NCBI RefSeq assembly: GCF_900167905.1
Contig: NZ_FUYZ01000009.1
Coordinates: 62,001-126,000, forward strand
DNA from: Soonwooa buanensis
GTDB taxonomy: Bacteria > Bacteroidota > Bacteroidia > Flavobacteriales > Weeksellaceae
DNA: 64,000 nt
Direction of reading: 5' to 3'
Shown here piece after piece: positions 25,846 to 34,828 of this stretch. The notes below the pieces were generated by a model, which saw nothing but the letters and a program-made list of their open reading frames with translations, searched no databases and had not been told where the DNA came from. Position numbers and translations under genes: made by a program. The stretch's first letter is position 1. The number at the start of each line of letters is the position of its first letter.

Positions 25846-28245
25846 ATGAAATTTTTAAATAAAAGTGTTCTCACTTTTGTTATGTTGCTATGTTCCATAA
25901 CAATTTGGGCACAAGAAACTCTTAAAACAGAATCTTTTTACGTGCGAGGAAATTGCATCTCTTGTAAAATACGTATCGAAAAGGCTGCTAAAGACATGGG
26001 AACTTCCTCTGTAAATTGGGATGCCAACGAACAAAAAATACATGTCACTTACGATTCTACAAAAACCTCATCGGATAAGATATTAAAGCACATTGCAGAT
26101 GTTGGTCACGACAATGAGAAATACACGTCGGAAACGAAAGTCTATGACAAACTTCCGAAATGTTGTCTGTATGATCGTAACTTCAAATGGGGCGAAAAAA
26201 ATCCACTTGTCCACATGGATGAAGAGGAAGAAGCTCCAAAACAAGCCACTAAAACTGAAGATGAACACGCTGGTCATGGGCATGGCAAAGAAGCCAACCA
26301 AATTGATGGTGTAACGGTTACAAAAACTAAGGCAGCAACAGCACTTAGCAAAAAAGAAGTTGGTTTGACATTTAATATCGACTCTAAGGAATTATTAAAA
26401 GCGGCTTGTTGTAATCTTTCCGAAAGCTTTGAAACCAACGCGACGGTTGACGTTTCGTTTAGCAATGCAGTGACTGGGACTAAACAACTTAAAATGTTAG
26501 GTCTTGACCAAAAATACACGAGTTTAACGAAAGAACTTCTACCAGAAATTCGAGGTTTGGCGTCAGCGTATGGACTTAATTTCATTCCTGGAAAATGGAT
26601 TGGCGGCATCCAACTGACAAAAGGCGGAAGCACAGTTGTTAACGGTTACGAAAGTATTACTGGACAAATCAACACCGAACTTCTAAAATCTCACGACGAA
26701 AAATCGGCGACAGAAATCAATCTTTTTGCAGATTTTGAAGGAAGAACAGAAGCCAACATTACGCATACTTCCCCGTTATCAGACCATTGGAATCAAAGTA
26801 TTTTGCTACACGGCAACGCAACTTTGGGCAATACGGATATGAACAAAGATGGCTTTCTAGATCGTCCAAAAGGCACACAACTTAATGTTACTTACTTATT
26901 AAACTATAATGATCTTGACCATTCTGGTTTGGGATCGCACTTCGGTGTTAACTTTTTGCAAGATCAAAGAACTGCAGGACAAGTTGGCTATAACAAAAGA
27001 CTTTCTCAAAAGGAACAAGATCTTTATGGTGTAGGAATCGACATTTCTAGATTTCAGGTTTGGAATAAAACAGGTTATGTTTTTAAAGGAAAACCTTACC
27101 AAAGTTTGGGCTGGATGAATCAATTTACTTATCATCAGCAAGATAGCTTTTTCGGATTTAGAAATTATTTTGGAAAACAATCGACTTTTTATTCCAATTT
27201 AATTTTTGAAAGCATTATCGGCAATACCAACCATAAATATAAAGTTGGTGCGAGTTTCTTATTGGATAATTACAACGAAGATTATTTAAACCAAAACATC
27301 GAACGTCAAGAGACAGTGCCAGGACTTTTCGCGGAATATACGTTGACTGGGACTAAATATACGTTGGTTGCTGGCGCCAGAGTGGATTTTCATAATTTGG
27401 CTGGGACACAATTTACGCCGAGACTTAATTTTAAATATGATATCACGCCTCAAACAATCTTGAGATTATCAGGTGGAAAAGGCTTCCGAACAGCGAATGT
27501 TTTTGCAGAAAACCAACAATATTTCGCCTCGAATCGTAAGATCGAAATTATTAACAACGGTGGAAAAATTTATGGTTTAAAACCAGAAATCGCTTGGAAC
27601 TATGGCATCAGTTTACAACAAGAATTTAGATTATTTAATAGAAAATCTAGCATTGTTGCTGACGTTTTCCGAACAGATTTCCAAGATCAAGTTGTGGTTG
27701 ACCTTGATCAATCGGCGCACAAAATTTTGTTTTATAACCTTGAAGGAAAATCTTTTGCAACAAGTTTCCAAACGCAATGGGATATCAACGCTGCGAAAAA
27801 TCTAGATTTCCGTTTGGCTTACAAATATTATGATGTAGCAACCGATTACATCAGTGGTTTGAAGAAAGTACCATTCATGGCGAAACACAGAGCTTTCTTT
27901 AATGCAGCTTATGCGACCAACAAATCTGAAAAAGGAGGTTTCTGGAATTTTGATGCAACACTTAATTGGATCGGCGAGCAACGTCTTCCAAATATGGGAC
28001 ACAATACTGCCGCTGGACATTTAGGAAATTATTCAAAACCTTATACAACGCTTAATGCACAGGTTTCGAAAAACTTTACGGATAAAATTAGAGTGTATTT
28101 GGGTGGCGAAAACTTAACCAATTACAAACAACACAATGCGATTCTTGATGCGCAAAACCCTTTCGGCAACAACTTTGACGGCGGAATGGTCTATGCTCCA
28201 ATCATGGGAATCAATATGTATGTTGGTGTAGATTTTAAGTTTTAA
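25846..28245 (+). CDS. TonB-dependent receptor with N-terminal HMA domain
   Basis: Outer-membrane receptor of 799 aa. In order: signal peptide (1-22); HMA domain about 27-96 with GNCISCK; a CC-containing extension (YDKLPKCCLYDR); a His-rich linker (EDEHAGHGHGKE, about 139-150); a plug domain with ACCNLSESFETNATVDVSF and GYESITGQINTELL; and a 22-strand-type barrel ending in GVDFKF. A metal-binding domain replaces the more common carboxypeptidase-like N-terminal domain. Together with the preceding HMA and Cys-rich genes it suggests uptake or sensing of copper or a similar metal. The substrate is inferred. Confidence 0.92.
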   Translation: MKFLNKSVLTFVMLLCSITIWAQETLKTESFYVRGNCISCKIRIEKAAKDMGTSSVNWDANEQKIHVTYDSTKTSSDKILKHIADVGHDNEKYTSETKVYDKLPKCCLYDRNFKWGEKNPLVHMDEEEEAPKQATKTEDEHAGHGHGKEANQIDGVTVTKTKAATALSKKEVGLTFNIDSKELLKAACCNLSESFETNATVDVSFSNAVTGTKQLKMLGLDQKYTSLTKELLPEIRGLASAYGLNFIPGKWIGGIQLTKGGSTVVNGYESITGQINTELLKSHDEKSATEINLFADFEGRTEANITHTSPLSDHWNQSILLHGNATLGNTDMNKDGFLDRPKGTQLNVTYLLNYNDLDHSGLGSHFGVNFLQDQRTAGQVGYNKRLSQKEQDLYGVGIDISRFQVWNKTGYVFKGKPYQSLGWMNQFTYHQQDSFFGFRNYFGKQSTFYSNLIFESIIGNTNHKYKVGASFLLDNYNEDYLNQNIERQETVPGLFAEYTLTGTKYTLVAGARVDFHNLAGTQFTPRLNFKYDITPQTILRLSGGKGFRTANVFAENQQYFASNRKIEIINNGGKIYGLKPEIAWNYGISLQQEFRLFNRKSSIVADVFRTDFQDQVVVDLDQSAHKILFYNLEGKSFATSFQTQWDINAAKNLDFRLAYKYYDVATDYISGLKKVPFMAKHRAFFNAAYATNKSEKGGFWNFDATLNWIGEQRLPNMGHNTAAGHLGNYSKPYTTLNAQVSKNFTDKIRVYLGGENLTNYKQHNAILDAQNPFGNNFDGGMVYAPIMGINMYVGVDFKF

Positions 28246-28278
28246 TATTTTTAAATAAATACAAACCGATTTAAAATA

Positions 28279-28311
28279 AAAAAGGCTGTTTCGCAATGAA
28301 GCAGCCTTTTT
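28279..28311. terminator. Bidirectional terminator
   Basis: AAAAAGGCTG and CAGCCTTTTT pair (further extended by TTC/GAA around a small bulge) with A and T runs on either side. It lies between the convergent TonB receptor and msrB genes. Confidence 0.9.
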
Positions 28312-28329
28312 GTTTTTTATGGTTTAAAT

Positions 28330-28842
28330 TTAATCTTTTTCAAAATCCAAACTTATGGAATTCATGCAATAACGTGTTCCTGTTGGTGGTGGTCCGTCGT
28401 TGAAAACATGTCCCAGATGCGAATCGCAACGCTTGCACAAAACTTCGATACGCTCCATGCCGTGCGAAGAATCTCGTTTATAAATGACACCTTCTTTATC
28501 AGCTTCGAAAAAACTTGGCCATCCACAAGAACTTGCAAACTTTGATGTAGAACGGAAAAGGTGATTGCCACAAACCGCACAATAATAGTCGCCAATAGCA
28601 TCAAAATCGTTATATTTCCCAGTGAAAGGTCTCTCGGTTGCAGCTTCTCGCGCTACCGCATATAAATCGGGGGAAAGAATTTTCTTCCATTCGTCATTGC
28701 TGACATTTAATTTAGTTCTATCCGTTCGTGAAAAGTAAGGATTATCTTGATGTTCCATTGTTTTGGTAGTTTTAATAGGTTGTTGTGTTTGACTACAATT
28801 AATCAAACTTAAAATTATAAAAAATGAAAAAATATATTTCAT
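28330..28842 (-). CDS. msrB: Peptide-methionine (R)-S-oxide reductase, lipoprotein form
   Basis: Protein of 170 aa. It has a lipoprotein signal (FFIILSLINCSQ, Cys near residue 16) followed by a full MsrB domain: two CxxC zinc pairs (CAVCG and CKRC), SSCGWPSFFEA, HLGHVFNDGPPPTG and the catalytic RYCMNSISL. MsrB repairs methionine-R-sulfoxide. The lipobox places it in the envelope rather than the cytoplasm, so it probably protects exported proteins from oxidation and needs an electron donor there. A TAAATTTG box at 28847-28854 overlaps the end of the acyl-CoA dehydrogenase gene. Confidence 0.93.
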   Translation of the reverse strand: MKYIFSFFIILSLINCSQTQQPIKTTKTMEHQDNPYFSRTDRTKLNVSNDEWKKILSPDLYAVAREAATERPFTGKYNDFDAIGDYYCAVCGNHLFRSTSKFASSCGWPSFFEADKEGVIYKRDSSHGMERIEVLCKRCDSHLGHVFNDGPPPTGTRYCMNSISLDFEKD

Positions 28843-28851
28843 ATTACAAAT

Positions 28852-30210
28852 TTAGACAAAAGCACTGAAGCCTGTAATAGCTCGACCAACAATTAAAGAG
28901 TTAATTTCTTTTGTGCCTTCATAAGAATAAATTGCTTCGGCATCTGCAACAAATCGTGCTACATTATGTTCTAACAAAATCCCGTTACCGCCCATAACTT
29001 CACGAGAACGACTTACGATATCCCGCATTCTCATCGTACAAAAAACCTTTGCCAGAGAAGCGTGTTCATCTTTTAAGATTCCTTCATCTTGCATTTCGGA
29101 AAGTCGAAAAACCATGGTTTGCATCGCCGTTAGATTGGATAACATTTCCACCAAATGTCCTTGTATCATTTGGAAACTTGCAATCGGTTTACCAAATTGT
29201 TTTCTTTCACGCGTATATTCGAGAGCATTTTCGTAGGCACCTCGCGATAAGCCAACAGCCATCCAAGCAACTCCTGCTCTTGTCATTTGCAAAACTTTGG
29301 CAGTATCTTTAAAAGAATTGGCGTTTTCTAATTTATTTTCATCGGTAATAAAACAATCCGACAAAGTAATCAAACCATTTTGGACAATACGAAGTGCCAT
29401 TTTTCCTTTGATTTTTTCGACTGCAAAACCAGGATTATCTTTTTCAACAATAAAACCTTTAACCTCGTCATTATCAACATCACGAGCCCAAATGATAATA
29501 ACATCTGCAAAGGTTGCGTTTCCAATCCATTTTTTTTGACCATTAAGAATCCAACCGCCTTCCACTTTTTTGCAAGTCGTTGTCAATCCTCCTGCAGCAC
29601 CAGAACCAACTTCGGGTTCTGTCAATCCAAAAGCGCCAATCTTTTCAAATTTTTGCATAGCGGGAAGCCATTTTTCTTTTTGAGCTTCCGAGCCACACAT
29701 ATAGATTGATCCCATTGACAATCCAGATTGTACACCAAAAAATGTTGCAATTGATGCGTCAACACGTGCCATTTCCATTGCTAAAATTCCTTCCATTAAA
29801 AATGGTAAGTTTGGGCAACCATAACCATCGTAAGTCACACCACAAATATTGAGTTCTCTAAATTTCTCAATTAACTGAAACGGAAATTCGTCGTGAAGCC
29901 AATAATCGTTAACCAAAGGTTTTACTTCTTTTTCCATAAAAGCACGAACTTTTAACTGAATTTCTCGATGCTCGGGACTTAAGGTGTGATTAACGTCGTA
30001 AAAATCGCCATCTATTTCGGGAAGAACTTTTTCTTTTTTGTTAGGATCCATCATCTTCATCATCGCGCCTAATTGTTTTTCACTTAAATGAGAAACATTA
30101 TTAACCAACTTTGGGAGGTCAACTTTAGAAGAAATTTCAGAAATTTTTTCGATGTCCAAATGACGAAGAAGTTCTATTATATTTTTGAGTTTTGAAAATG
30201 TAGAAGACAT
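28852..30210 (-). CDS. Acyl-CoA dehydrogenase (glutaryl-CoA dehydrogenase-like)
   Basis: FAD enzyme of 452 aa. A nonstandard helical N-terminal extension of about 75 residues (SKLKNIIELLRHLDIEKISEI...GAMMKMM) precedes the three-part ACAD fold, with FGLTEPEVGSGAAGGLTTT (FAD/substrate), ERKQFGKPIASFQMIQ and the C-terminal SYEGTKEINSLIVGRAITG, where the Glu is at the position of the catalytic base. Sequence and motif placement resemble the glutaryl-CoA dehydrogenase / ACX4 group, but the true acyl substrate is uncertain. A 15-base palindrome (30234-30248) lies in its leader. Confidence 0.9.
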   Translation of the reverse strand: MSSTFSKLKNIIELLRHLDIEKISEISSKVDLPKLVNNVSHLSEKQLGAMMKMMDPNKKEKVLPEIDGDFYDVNHTLSPEHREIQLKVRAFMEKEVKPLVNDYWLHDEFPFQLIEKFRELNICGVTYDGYGCPNLPFLMEGILAMEMARVDASIATFFGVQSGLSMGSIYMCGSEAQKEKWLPAMQKFEKIGAFGLTEPEVGSGAAGGLTTTCKKVEGGWILNGQKKWIGNATFADVIIIWARDVDNDEVKGFIVEKDNPGFAVEKIKGKMALRIVQNGLITLSDCFITDENKLENANSFKDTAKVLQMTRAGVAWMAVGLSRGAYENALEYTRERKQFGKPIASFQMIQGHLVEMLSNLTAMQTMVFRLSEMQDEGILKDEHASLAKVFCTMRMRDIVSRSREVMGGNGILLEHNVARFVADAEAIYSYEGTKEINSLIVGRAITGFSAFV

Positions 30211-30233
30211 AAGCTGTGATTTTGAAAAACAAA

Positions 30234-30248
30234 GAACAAATTTTGTTC
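30234..30248. promoter_or_regulatory. Palindrome upstream of the acyl-CoA dehydrogenase gene
   Basis: GAACAAA-T-TTTGTTC is a perfect 7-bp inverted repeat around one base, 24 bases before the start codon. It could be an operator for a fatty-acid-type repressor, but only one copy is present and the region is AT-rich. Confidence 0.3.
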
Positions 30249-30428
30249 CTAAAGTTTAGCATTAATAAGTTTTCAACCAGTACAATTAAAACCATTATAT
30301 TTTACAAAATACAGATTTTCAATCGTTTAAAATTGTAAACTAAGCTTTACAACTAAAAAACAAAAAACTTACAACAAGAGCACTTCTGTTTGGATTTAGC
30401 TTTATCACAATTCTAAAATCCAAATATT

Positions 30429-31331
30429 ATGAAATCAATTATTAAAATCTCAATCGCAGCAGCTTTTATTAGTTTAAGTGTTATCTCATGCGCTAAACAC
30501 GAAACAGGAGAAGCTTCCACAATGGAAATGTCTAAAGCCGAAATGGCAACTACAGATAGCGCTTCTGTTGCGGCATCTCAACAAGTTGAAGGTAAGAAAT
30601 TCATTAAAACTGCCAACATTGATATGGAAGTTAAGAACGTCTACGATGCTTCTGTTGCTATCGAAAAATCTTTGGTTAAATTGGGTGGTTTTGTTACGAA
30701 AAGTCAAATGAAAGCGCAAACGGTTTCAGAACGAACATTCAACACGTCTGATACTGAAGCGACTTTAGTTCGAAAATATCAAAATGAAAACACGATGCAA
30801 GTTCGGGTTCCGACTGAATTTTTAGGAGATTTTTTAAATGAAATTAATCAAAATAAATTGTTTCTAAATGCAAGAATTATCAATGCAGATGATGTTACCG
30901 CAAATATCGCTTTAGCAAAACTAGATGCGCAACGTCAACAAAAGAACGAAGAAAACATCAATCAACTGAAAGCCAACAAAGATAAAGTTGAACTAGCTGA
31001 CGACAATTATCGTGAAGCCAACGATCAAAAAGTTGCCAACATCAATATTGCTGACCAACTAAAATACAGCACAGTTGATATTTATCTAAAAGAACCAAAT
31101 GTTAGTGTTGCACAAATCCCAATTGCAAACACGCAAAACTATGATAATCAATTCAAAAGCAACTTCGGATTCGAATTAAAAAATGCTTTGGTCGAAGGTT
31201 TTTATATGATTCAACAGATTGTAGTTTTCTTGGTTTCTATTTGGCCAATTTTACTAATAATTGCTGGTTTAATTTATTTAAACAAAAAGAAATTCTTCTT
31301 GAATCGTTTTTCGAAAGAGCAAAAATCATAA
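30429..31331 (+). CDS. DUF4349 lipoprotein
   Basis: Protein of 300 aa: lipobox LSVISCAK (Cys near residue 21), then the DUF4349 domain (KFIKTANIDMEVKNVYDASVAIEKSLVKLGGFVTKS..., VRVPTEFLGDFLNEI) with a predicted coiled coil about residues 160-200 (QRQQKNEENINQLKANKDKVELADDNY). A C-terminal membrane helix (about 263-285) is followed by a basic tail. DUF4349 proteins are envelope proteins of unknown function. The gene is monocistronic with its own terminator. Confidence 0.88.
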   Translation: MKSIIKISIAAAFISLSVISCAKHETGEASTMEMSKAEMATTDSASVAASQQVEGKKFIKTANIDMEVKNVYDASVAIEKSLVKLGGFVTKSQMKAQTVSERTFNTSDTEATLVRKYQNENTMQVRVPTEFLGDFLNEINQNKLFLNARIINADDVTANIALAKLDAQRQQKNEENINQLKANKDKVELADDNYREANDQKVANINIADQLKYSTVDIYLKEPNVSVAQIPIANTQNYDNQFKSNFGFELKNALVEGFYMIQQIVVFLVSIWPILLIIAGLIYLNKKKFFLNRFSKEQKS

Positions 31332-31332
31332 T

Positions 31333-31363
31333 AAAAGTTCCGTCTACCAAGGCGGAATTTTTT
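31333..31363 (+). terminator. Terminator after the DUF4349 gene
   Basis: TTCCG pairs with CGGAA over a 10-base loop, with flanking A and T runs that extend the stem around one mismatch. Confidence 0.65.
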
Positions 31364-31373
31364 AATTAAAATA

Positions 31374-31490
31374 AACCACAAAAGTTATCTAATTTTAAAG
31401 ATACAATAACCTAAACATAGTCCATAAAAGCATTTGATGATCTATTTTAAGTTAAAGCTTTTGTCGCAAATCCATTTCTTTTGTGGTTAA
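31374..31490. repeat. Nested inverted repeats in the pgi upstream region
   Basis: AACCACAAAAG (31374-31384) has its perfect reverse complement CTTTTGTGGTT at 31480-31490, 95 bases away. Inside, AAAAGC and GCTTTT form a second, smaller inverted repeat. No coding frame fits. A small RNA or a long hairpin upstream of pgi is possible; nothing else is recognised here. Confidence 0.35.
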
Positions 31491-31574
31491 TAGACTTTTA
31501 TTGTTAAAATTCATCTTTTGAAAAAATGAAATTAAAAGCACAAAAATCTGCAAGCTCATCCGACGAATTTTCAG

Positions 31575-31582
31575 TAAATTTG
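31575..31582 (+). promoter_or_regulatory. -7 promoter box before pgi
   Basis: TAAATTTG fits TAnnTTTG and ends 22 bases before the ATG at 31605. No ideal -33 TTG was seen. Confidence 0.4.
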
Positions 31583-31604
31583 TAGATTAAAAACATTTGT
31601 GATT

Positions 31605-33248
31605 ATGCTTCCAAAAATTAATCCATCTCATACCAAAGCTTGGGAAGACTTAGAAAGTCATTTCGCAAACAACGATTTTGAATTGAGAACACTTTTCAAA
31701 TACAATCCAGAACGCTTCAAAGAGTTTTCTCTTGAAACGGAAGATTTGCTTTTTGATTACTCGAAAAACCTTATCGATTCGCGCACTTTGGATTTGTTGT
31801 TAAAATTAGCAGAAGAGACGCAATTAAAGGAAGCCATCGGACAAATGTTCTCTGGTGAAAAAATCAACGAAACTGAAAACAGAGCCGTTCTGCATACTGC
31901 TTTGCGCGATTTTTCGGAAACACCAATTTTGGTAGATGGCGAAAACATTAAACCAGCTATCAAAAAAGTTTTGAACCAAATGAAAGCTTTTTCAGAAAAA
32001 GTAATTTCTGGCGAACACAAAGGCTTTTCAGGAAAAGAAATTACGGATGTTGTCAACATCGGAATCGGCGGTTCAGACCTTGGTCCAGTAATGGTTTGCT
32101 CAGCGCTGAAGCATTTTAAAACACGTTTGGATGTTCATTTTGTTTCAAATGTTGATGGCAATCACATCGCTGAAGTTGTTAAAAACTTAAATCCAGAAAC
32201 GACTTTATTTATTATCGCTTCTAAAACATTTACCACGCAAGAAACAATGACCAATGCTCAGTCTGCGAAAGATTGGTTCTTGAAATCTGGAGCAAATGAA
32301 GCTGATGTTGCTAAGCATTTTATTGCGCTTTCTACAAATACAGAAAAAGTTAATGAATTCGGAGTTTTAGCCGAAAATACTTTTGAGTTTTGGGATTGGG
32401 TTGGCGGTCGTTACTCACTTTGGAGTGCGATTGGATTAAGCATTGTTTTAGCAGTTGGTTATGAAAATTTCGAACAACTTTTGAAAGGTGCCGAAGCAAC
32501 AGATATTCATTTTAAAACTAAAGATTTTAAAGAAAATATTCCTGTATTAATGGGACTTTTGGGGATTTGGTACCGAAATTTTTACGCAGCAGGAACATAC
32601 GCTATTTTACCTTATTCTCAATATCTTGATCGTTTTGCAGCTTATCTGCAACAAGGCGACATGGAAAGCAACGGGAAATCGGTGGACAGAAATGGTGATT
32701 TTGTAGAATATGAAACGGGGCCTATTATTTGGGGTGAACCTGGAACAAACGGACAGCACGCATTTTATCAATTAATCCATCAAGGCACGGAATTGATTCC
32801 ATCAGATTTTATCGCGTTTTCAAAATCATGTAATGATGTCTCTAATCATCAAGATAAACTCATAGCCAACTTTTTCGCTCAAACGGAAGCTTTAGCATTT
32901 GGAAAAACAGAAGAAGAAGTTTTAGCAGAATTAGAGAATCAAGGTCTTTCTGAAGAAGATATTGAAAAGCTTATCAATTATAAAATATTTGTTGGAAACA
33001 CGCCAACTAACTCTATATTAATCAAAGAATTAACCCCTTACACTTTAGGACAATTGATTGCTTTTTACGAGCATAAGATTTTTGTACAAGGTGTCATTTG
33101 GAATGTGTTCAGCTTTGACCAATTTGGTGTTGAGTTAGGAAAAGTTTTAGCCAACAAAATCCTACCTGAATTAAAAGATAATCAAGACATTACAAATCAC
33201 GACTCTTCAACCAATGGTTTGATAAATTTCTATAAAAAATCGAAGTAA
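31605..33248 (+). CDS. pgi: Glucose-6-phosphate isomerase
   Basis: About 547 aa, the long form typical of bacteria and eukaryotes, which interconverts glucose-6-phosphate and fructose-6-phosphate. The SIS-domain motifs are intact: [62 protein letters not shown] with the catalytic Glu/His region, and the C-terminal QFGVELGK. I use ATG 31605; an in-frame GTG lies six bases earlier. Its stop is 35 bases before folD. Confidence 0.97.
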   Translation: MLPKINPSHTKAWEDLESHFANNDFELRTLFKYNPERFKEFSLETEDLLFDYSKNLIDSRTLDLLLKLAEETQLKEAIGQMFSGEKINETENRAVLHTALRDFSETPILVDGENIKPAIKKVLNQMKAFSEKVISGEHKGFSGKEITDVVNIGIGGSDLGPVMVCSALKHFKTRLDVHFVSNVDGNHIAEVVKNLNPETTLFIIASKTFTTQETMTNAQSAKDWFLKSGANEADVAKHFIALSTNTEKVNEFGVLAENTFEFWDWVGGRYSLWSAIGLSIVLAVGYENFEQLLKGAEATDIHFKTKDFKENIPVLMGLLGIWYRNFYAAGTYAILPYSQYLDRFAAYLQQGDMESNGKSVDRNGDFVEYETGPIIWGEPGTNGQHAFYQLIHQGTELIPSDFIAFSKSCNDVSNHQDKLIANFFAQTEALAFGKTEEEVLAELENQGLSEEDIEKLINYKIFVGNTPTNSILIKELTPYTLGQLIAFYEHKIFVQGVIWNVFSFDQFGVELGKVLANKILPELKDNQDITNHDSSTNGLINFYKKSK

Positions 33249-33282
33249 AAAGAATCTAATATAAAAGTAAAAAGAAAGAAAA

Positions 33283-34167
33283 ATGGCGCAAATCTTAGAC
33301 GGACTAAAAGTCTCAAAAGAAATTAAACAAGAAATCCGCGAGGAGGTCGAAAAAATTTTGGCTAGCAAAAGACGTGCTCCACACTTAGTTGCCATTTTAG
33401 TTGGTAACAATGGCGCAAGTAAAGCTTATGTCAATAGCAAAGTGAAAGATTGTGAGGAAGTTGGTTTTAGTTCAAGTTTAATCAAATTCCCAAGTACAGT
33501 TTCTGAAGCTGAACTTTTAGAAAAAATTGATGAACTTAACAAATCAAAAGCGGTCGATGGTTTTATTGTTCAATTACCTTTACCAAAGCAAATTGACCAA
33601 GAAAAAATCATTATGGCAATTGATCCTAGAAAGGATGTGGATGGTTTTCACCCAGAAAATTTCGGGAAAATGGCTTTAGAAATGGACACATTTTTACCAG
33701 CAACCCCTTTTGGAATTTTGACTTTGCTAGAGCGCTACAATATTGAAACAAAAGCAAAAAATTGTGTAATTATTGGTCGTAGTCGCATCGTTGGAAAACC
33801 AATGAGCATTTTGATGGGGAGAAAAGATTTTCCAGGGAATTCGACTGTGACGTTGACGCATTCTTACACACAACATATAGAAGAATATACTAAAAAAGCA
33901 GATATCGTGATTACCGCTCTAGGCGATCCTCATTTTTTAAAAGGTGATATGATCAAAGAAGGCGCTGTAATTATTGACGTTGGTATTACACGTGTTGACG
34001 ACAACTCAGAAAAAGGTTACCATCTTGCAGGCGACGTAGACTTTGATAGTTGCGCTGCTAAGGCAAGTTGGATAACGCCAGTACCAGGTGGTGTTGGTCC
34101 CATGACACGAGCGATGTTAATGAAAAACACGATTATCGCTTACAAAACTTCAGTTTATAATGACTAA
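33283..34167 (+). CDS. folD: Bifunctional methylene-THF dehydrogenase / methenyl-THF cyclohydrolase
   Basis: Protein of 294 aa that oxidises 5,10-methylene-tetrahydrofolate and hydrolyses the product in one-carbon metabolism. Key segments are VGNNGASKAYVNSKVKDCEEVGF (catalytic Lys), GFIVQLPLPKQID, the P-rich DVDGFHPENFG, the NADP site VIIGRSRIVGKPMSILM, and the C-terminal TPVPGGVGPMTRAMLMKNT. It overlaps queE by 8 bases, suggesting coupled translation. Confidence 0.97.
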   Translation: MAQILDGLKVSKEIKQEIREEVEKILASKRRAPHLVAILVGNNGASKAYVNSKVKDCEEVGFSSSLIKFPSTVSEAELLEKIDELNKSKAVDGFIVQLPLPKQIDQEKIIMAIDPRKDVDGFHPENFGKMALEMDTFLPATPFGILTLLERYNIETKAKNCVIIGRSRIVGKPMSILMGRKDFPGNSTVTLTHSYTQHIEEYTKKADIVITALGDPHFLKGDMIKEGAVIIDVGITRVDDNSEKGYHLAGDVDFDSCAAKASWITPVPGGVGPMTRAMLMKNTIIAYKTSVYND

Positions 34168-34792
34168 AGAACAAGAAGATTTATTATTAAAAGAAGGTAA
34201 AATGCTCCCAGTGATGGAGCATTTTTACACTATTCAAGGAGAAGGATTTCATGCTGGTAAGGCAGCTTATTTTATTAGATTAGGTGGTTGCGATGTTGGC
34301 TGTCATTGGTGTGATGTTAAGGAAAGTTGGGATCCGACACTTCATCCATTAATGTCAACCGAAGAAATCGCGGAAACCGCAGCCAAATATTGTAAAACTA
34401 TAGTATTAACTGGTGGCGAACCCTTGATGTGGAATTTAGATTTATTAACATCTAAATTAAAATCACTCGGTTGCACCATTCATATCGAAACTTCTGGCGC
34501 TTATCCAATGTCGGGACAATTGGATTGGATTACATTGTCTCCTAAAAAAACAGGCTTACCATTAGATGATATCTACAAAGTAGCTAACGAATTGAAAGTC
34601 ATCGTATTTAACAACAATGATCTAAAATTCGCTGAAGAACAAGCCGCAAGGGTAAATCCTAACTGCGAATTGTTTTTACAAAGTGAATGGAGTAAAAAAG
34701 ATGCTAATTATCCGAAGATAACCGACTTTATATTGGAACATCCAGAATGGCGTTCCTCAATCCAAACGCATAAATACTTAAATATTCCTTAA
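34160..34792 (+). CDS. queE: 7-carboxy-7-deazaguanine synthase (radical SAM)
   Basis: Protein of 210 aa with the nonstandard radical-SAM cluster motif CxxxCxxC (C44, C48, C51 in GGCDVGCHWCDVKESW), preceded by FYTIQGEGFHAGKAAYF and followed by the SAM-binding TGGEPL. QueE makes the 7-deazaguanine core needed for queuosine; Tgt, which inserts the later precursor preQ1, is encoded at 13962 in this window. It overlaps the folD end by 8 bases. No queC or queD gene is present nearby. Confidence 0.95.
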   Translation: MTKEQEDLLLKEGKMLPVMEHFYTIQGEGFHAGKAAYFIRLGGCDVGCHWCDVKESWDPTLHPLMSTEEIAETAAKYCKTIVLTGGEPLMWNLDLLTSKLKSLGCTIHIETSGAYPMSGQLDWITLSPKKTGLPLDDIYKVANELKVIVFNNNDLKFAEEQAARVNPNCELFLQSEWSKKDANYPKITDFILEHPEWRSSIQTHKYLNIP

Positions 34793-34828
34793 AAAAAATA
34801 TTATATTAGCGGATTGATTACAATGTAG

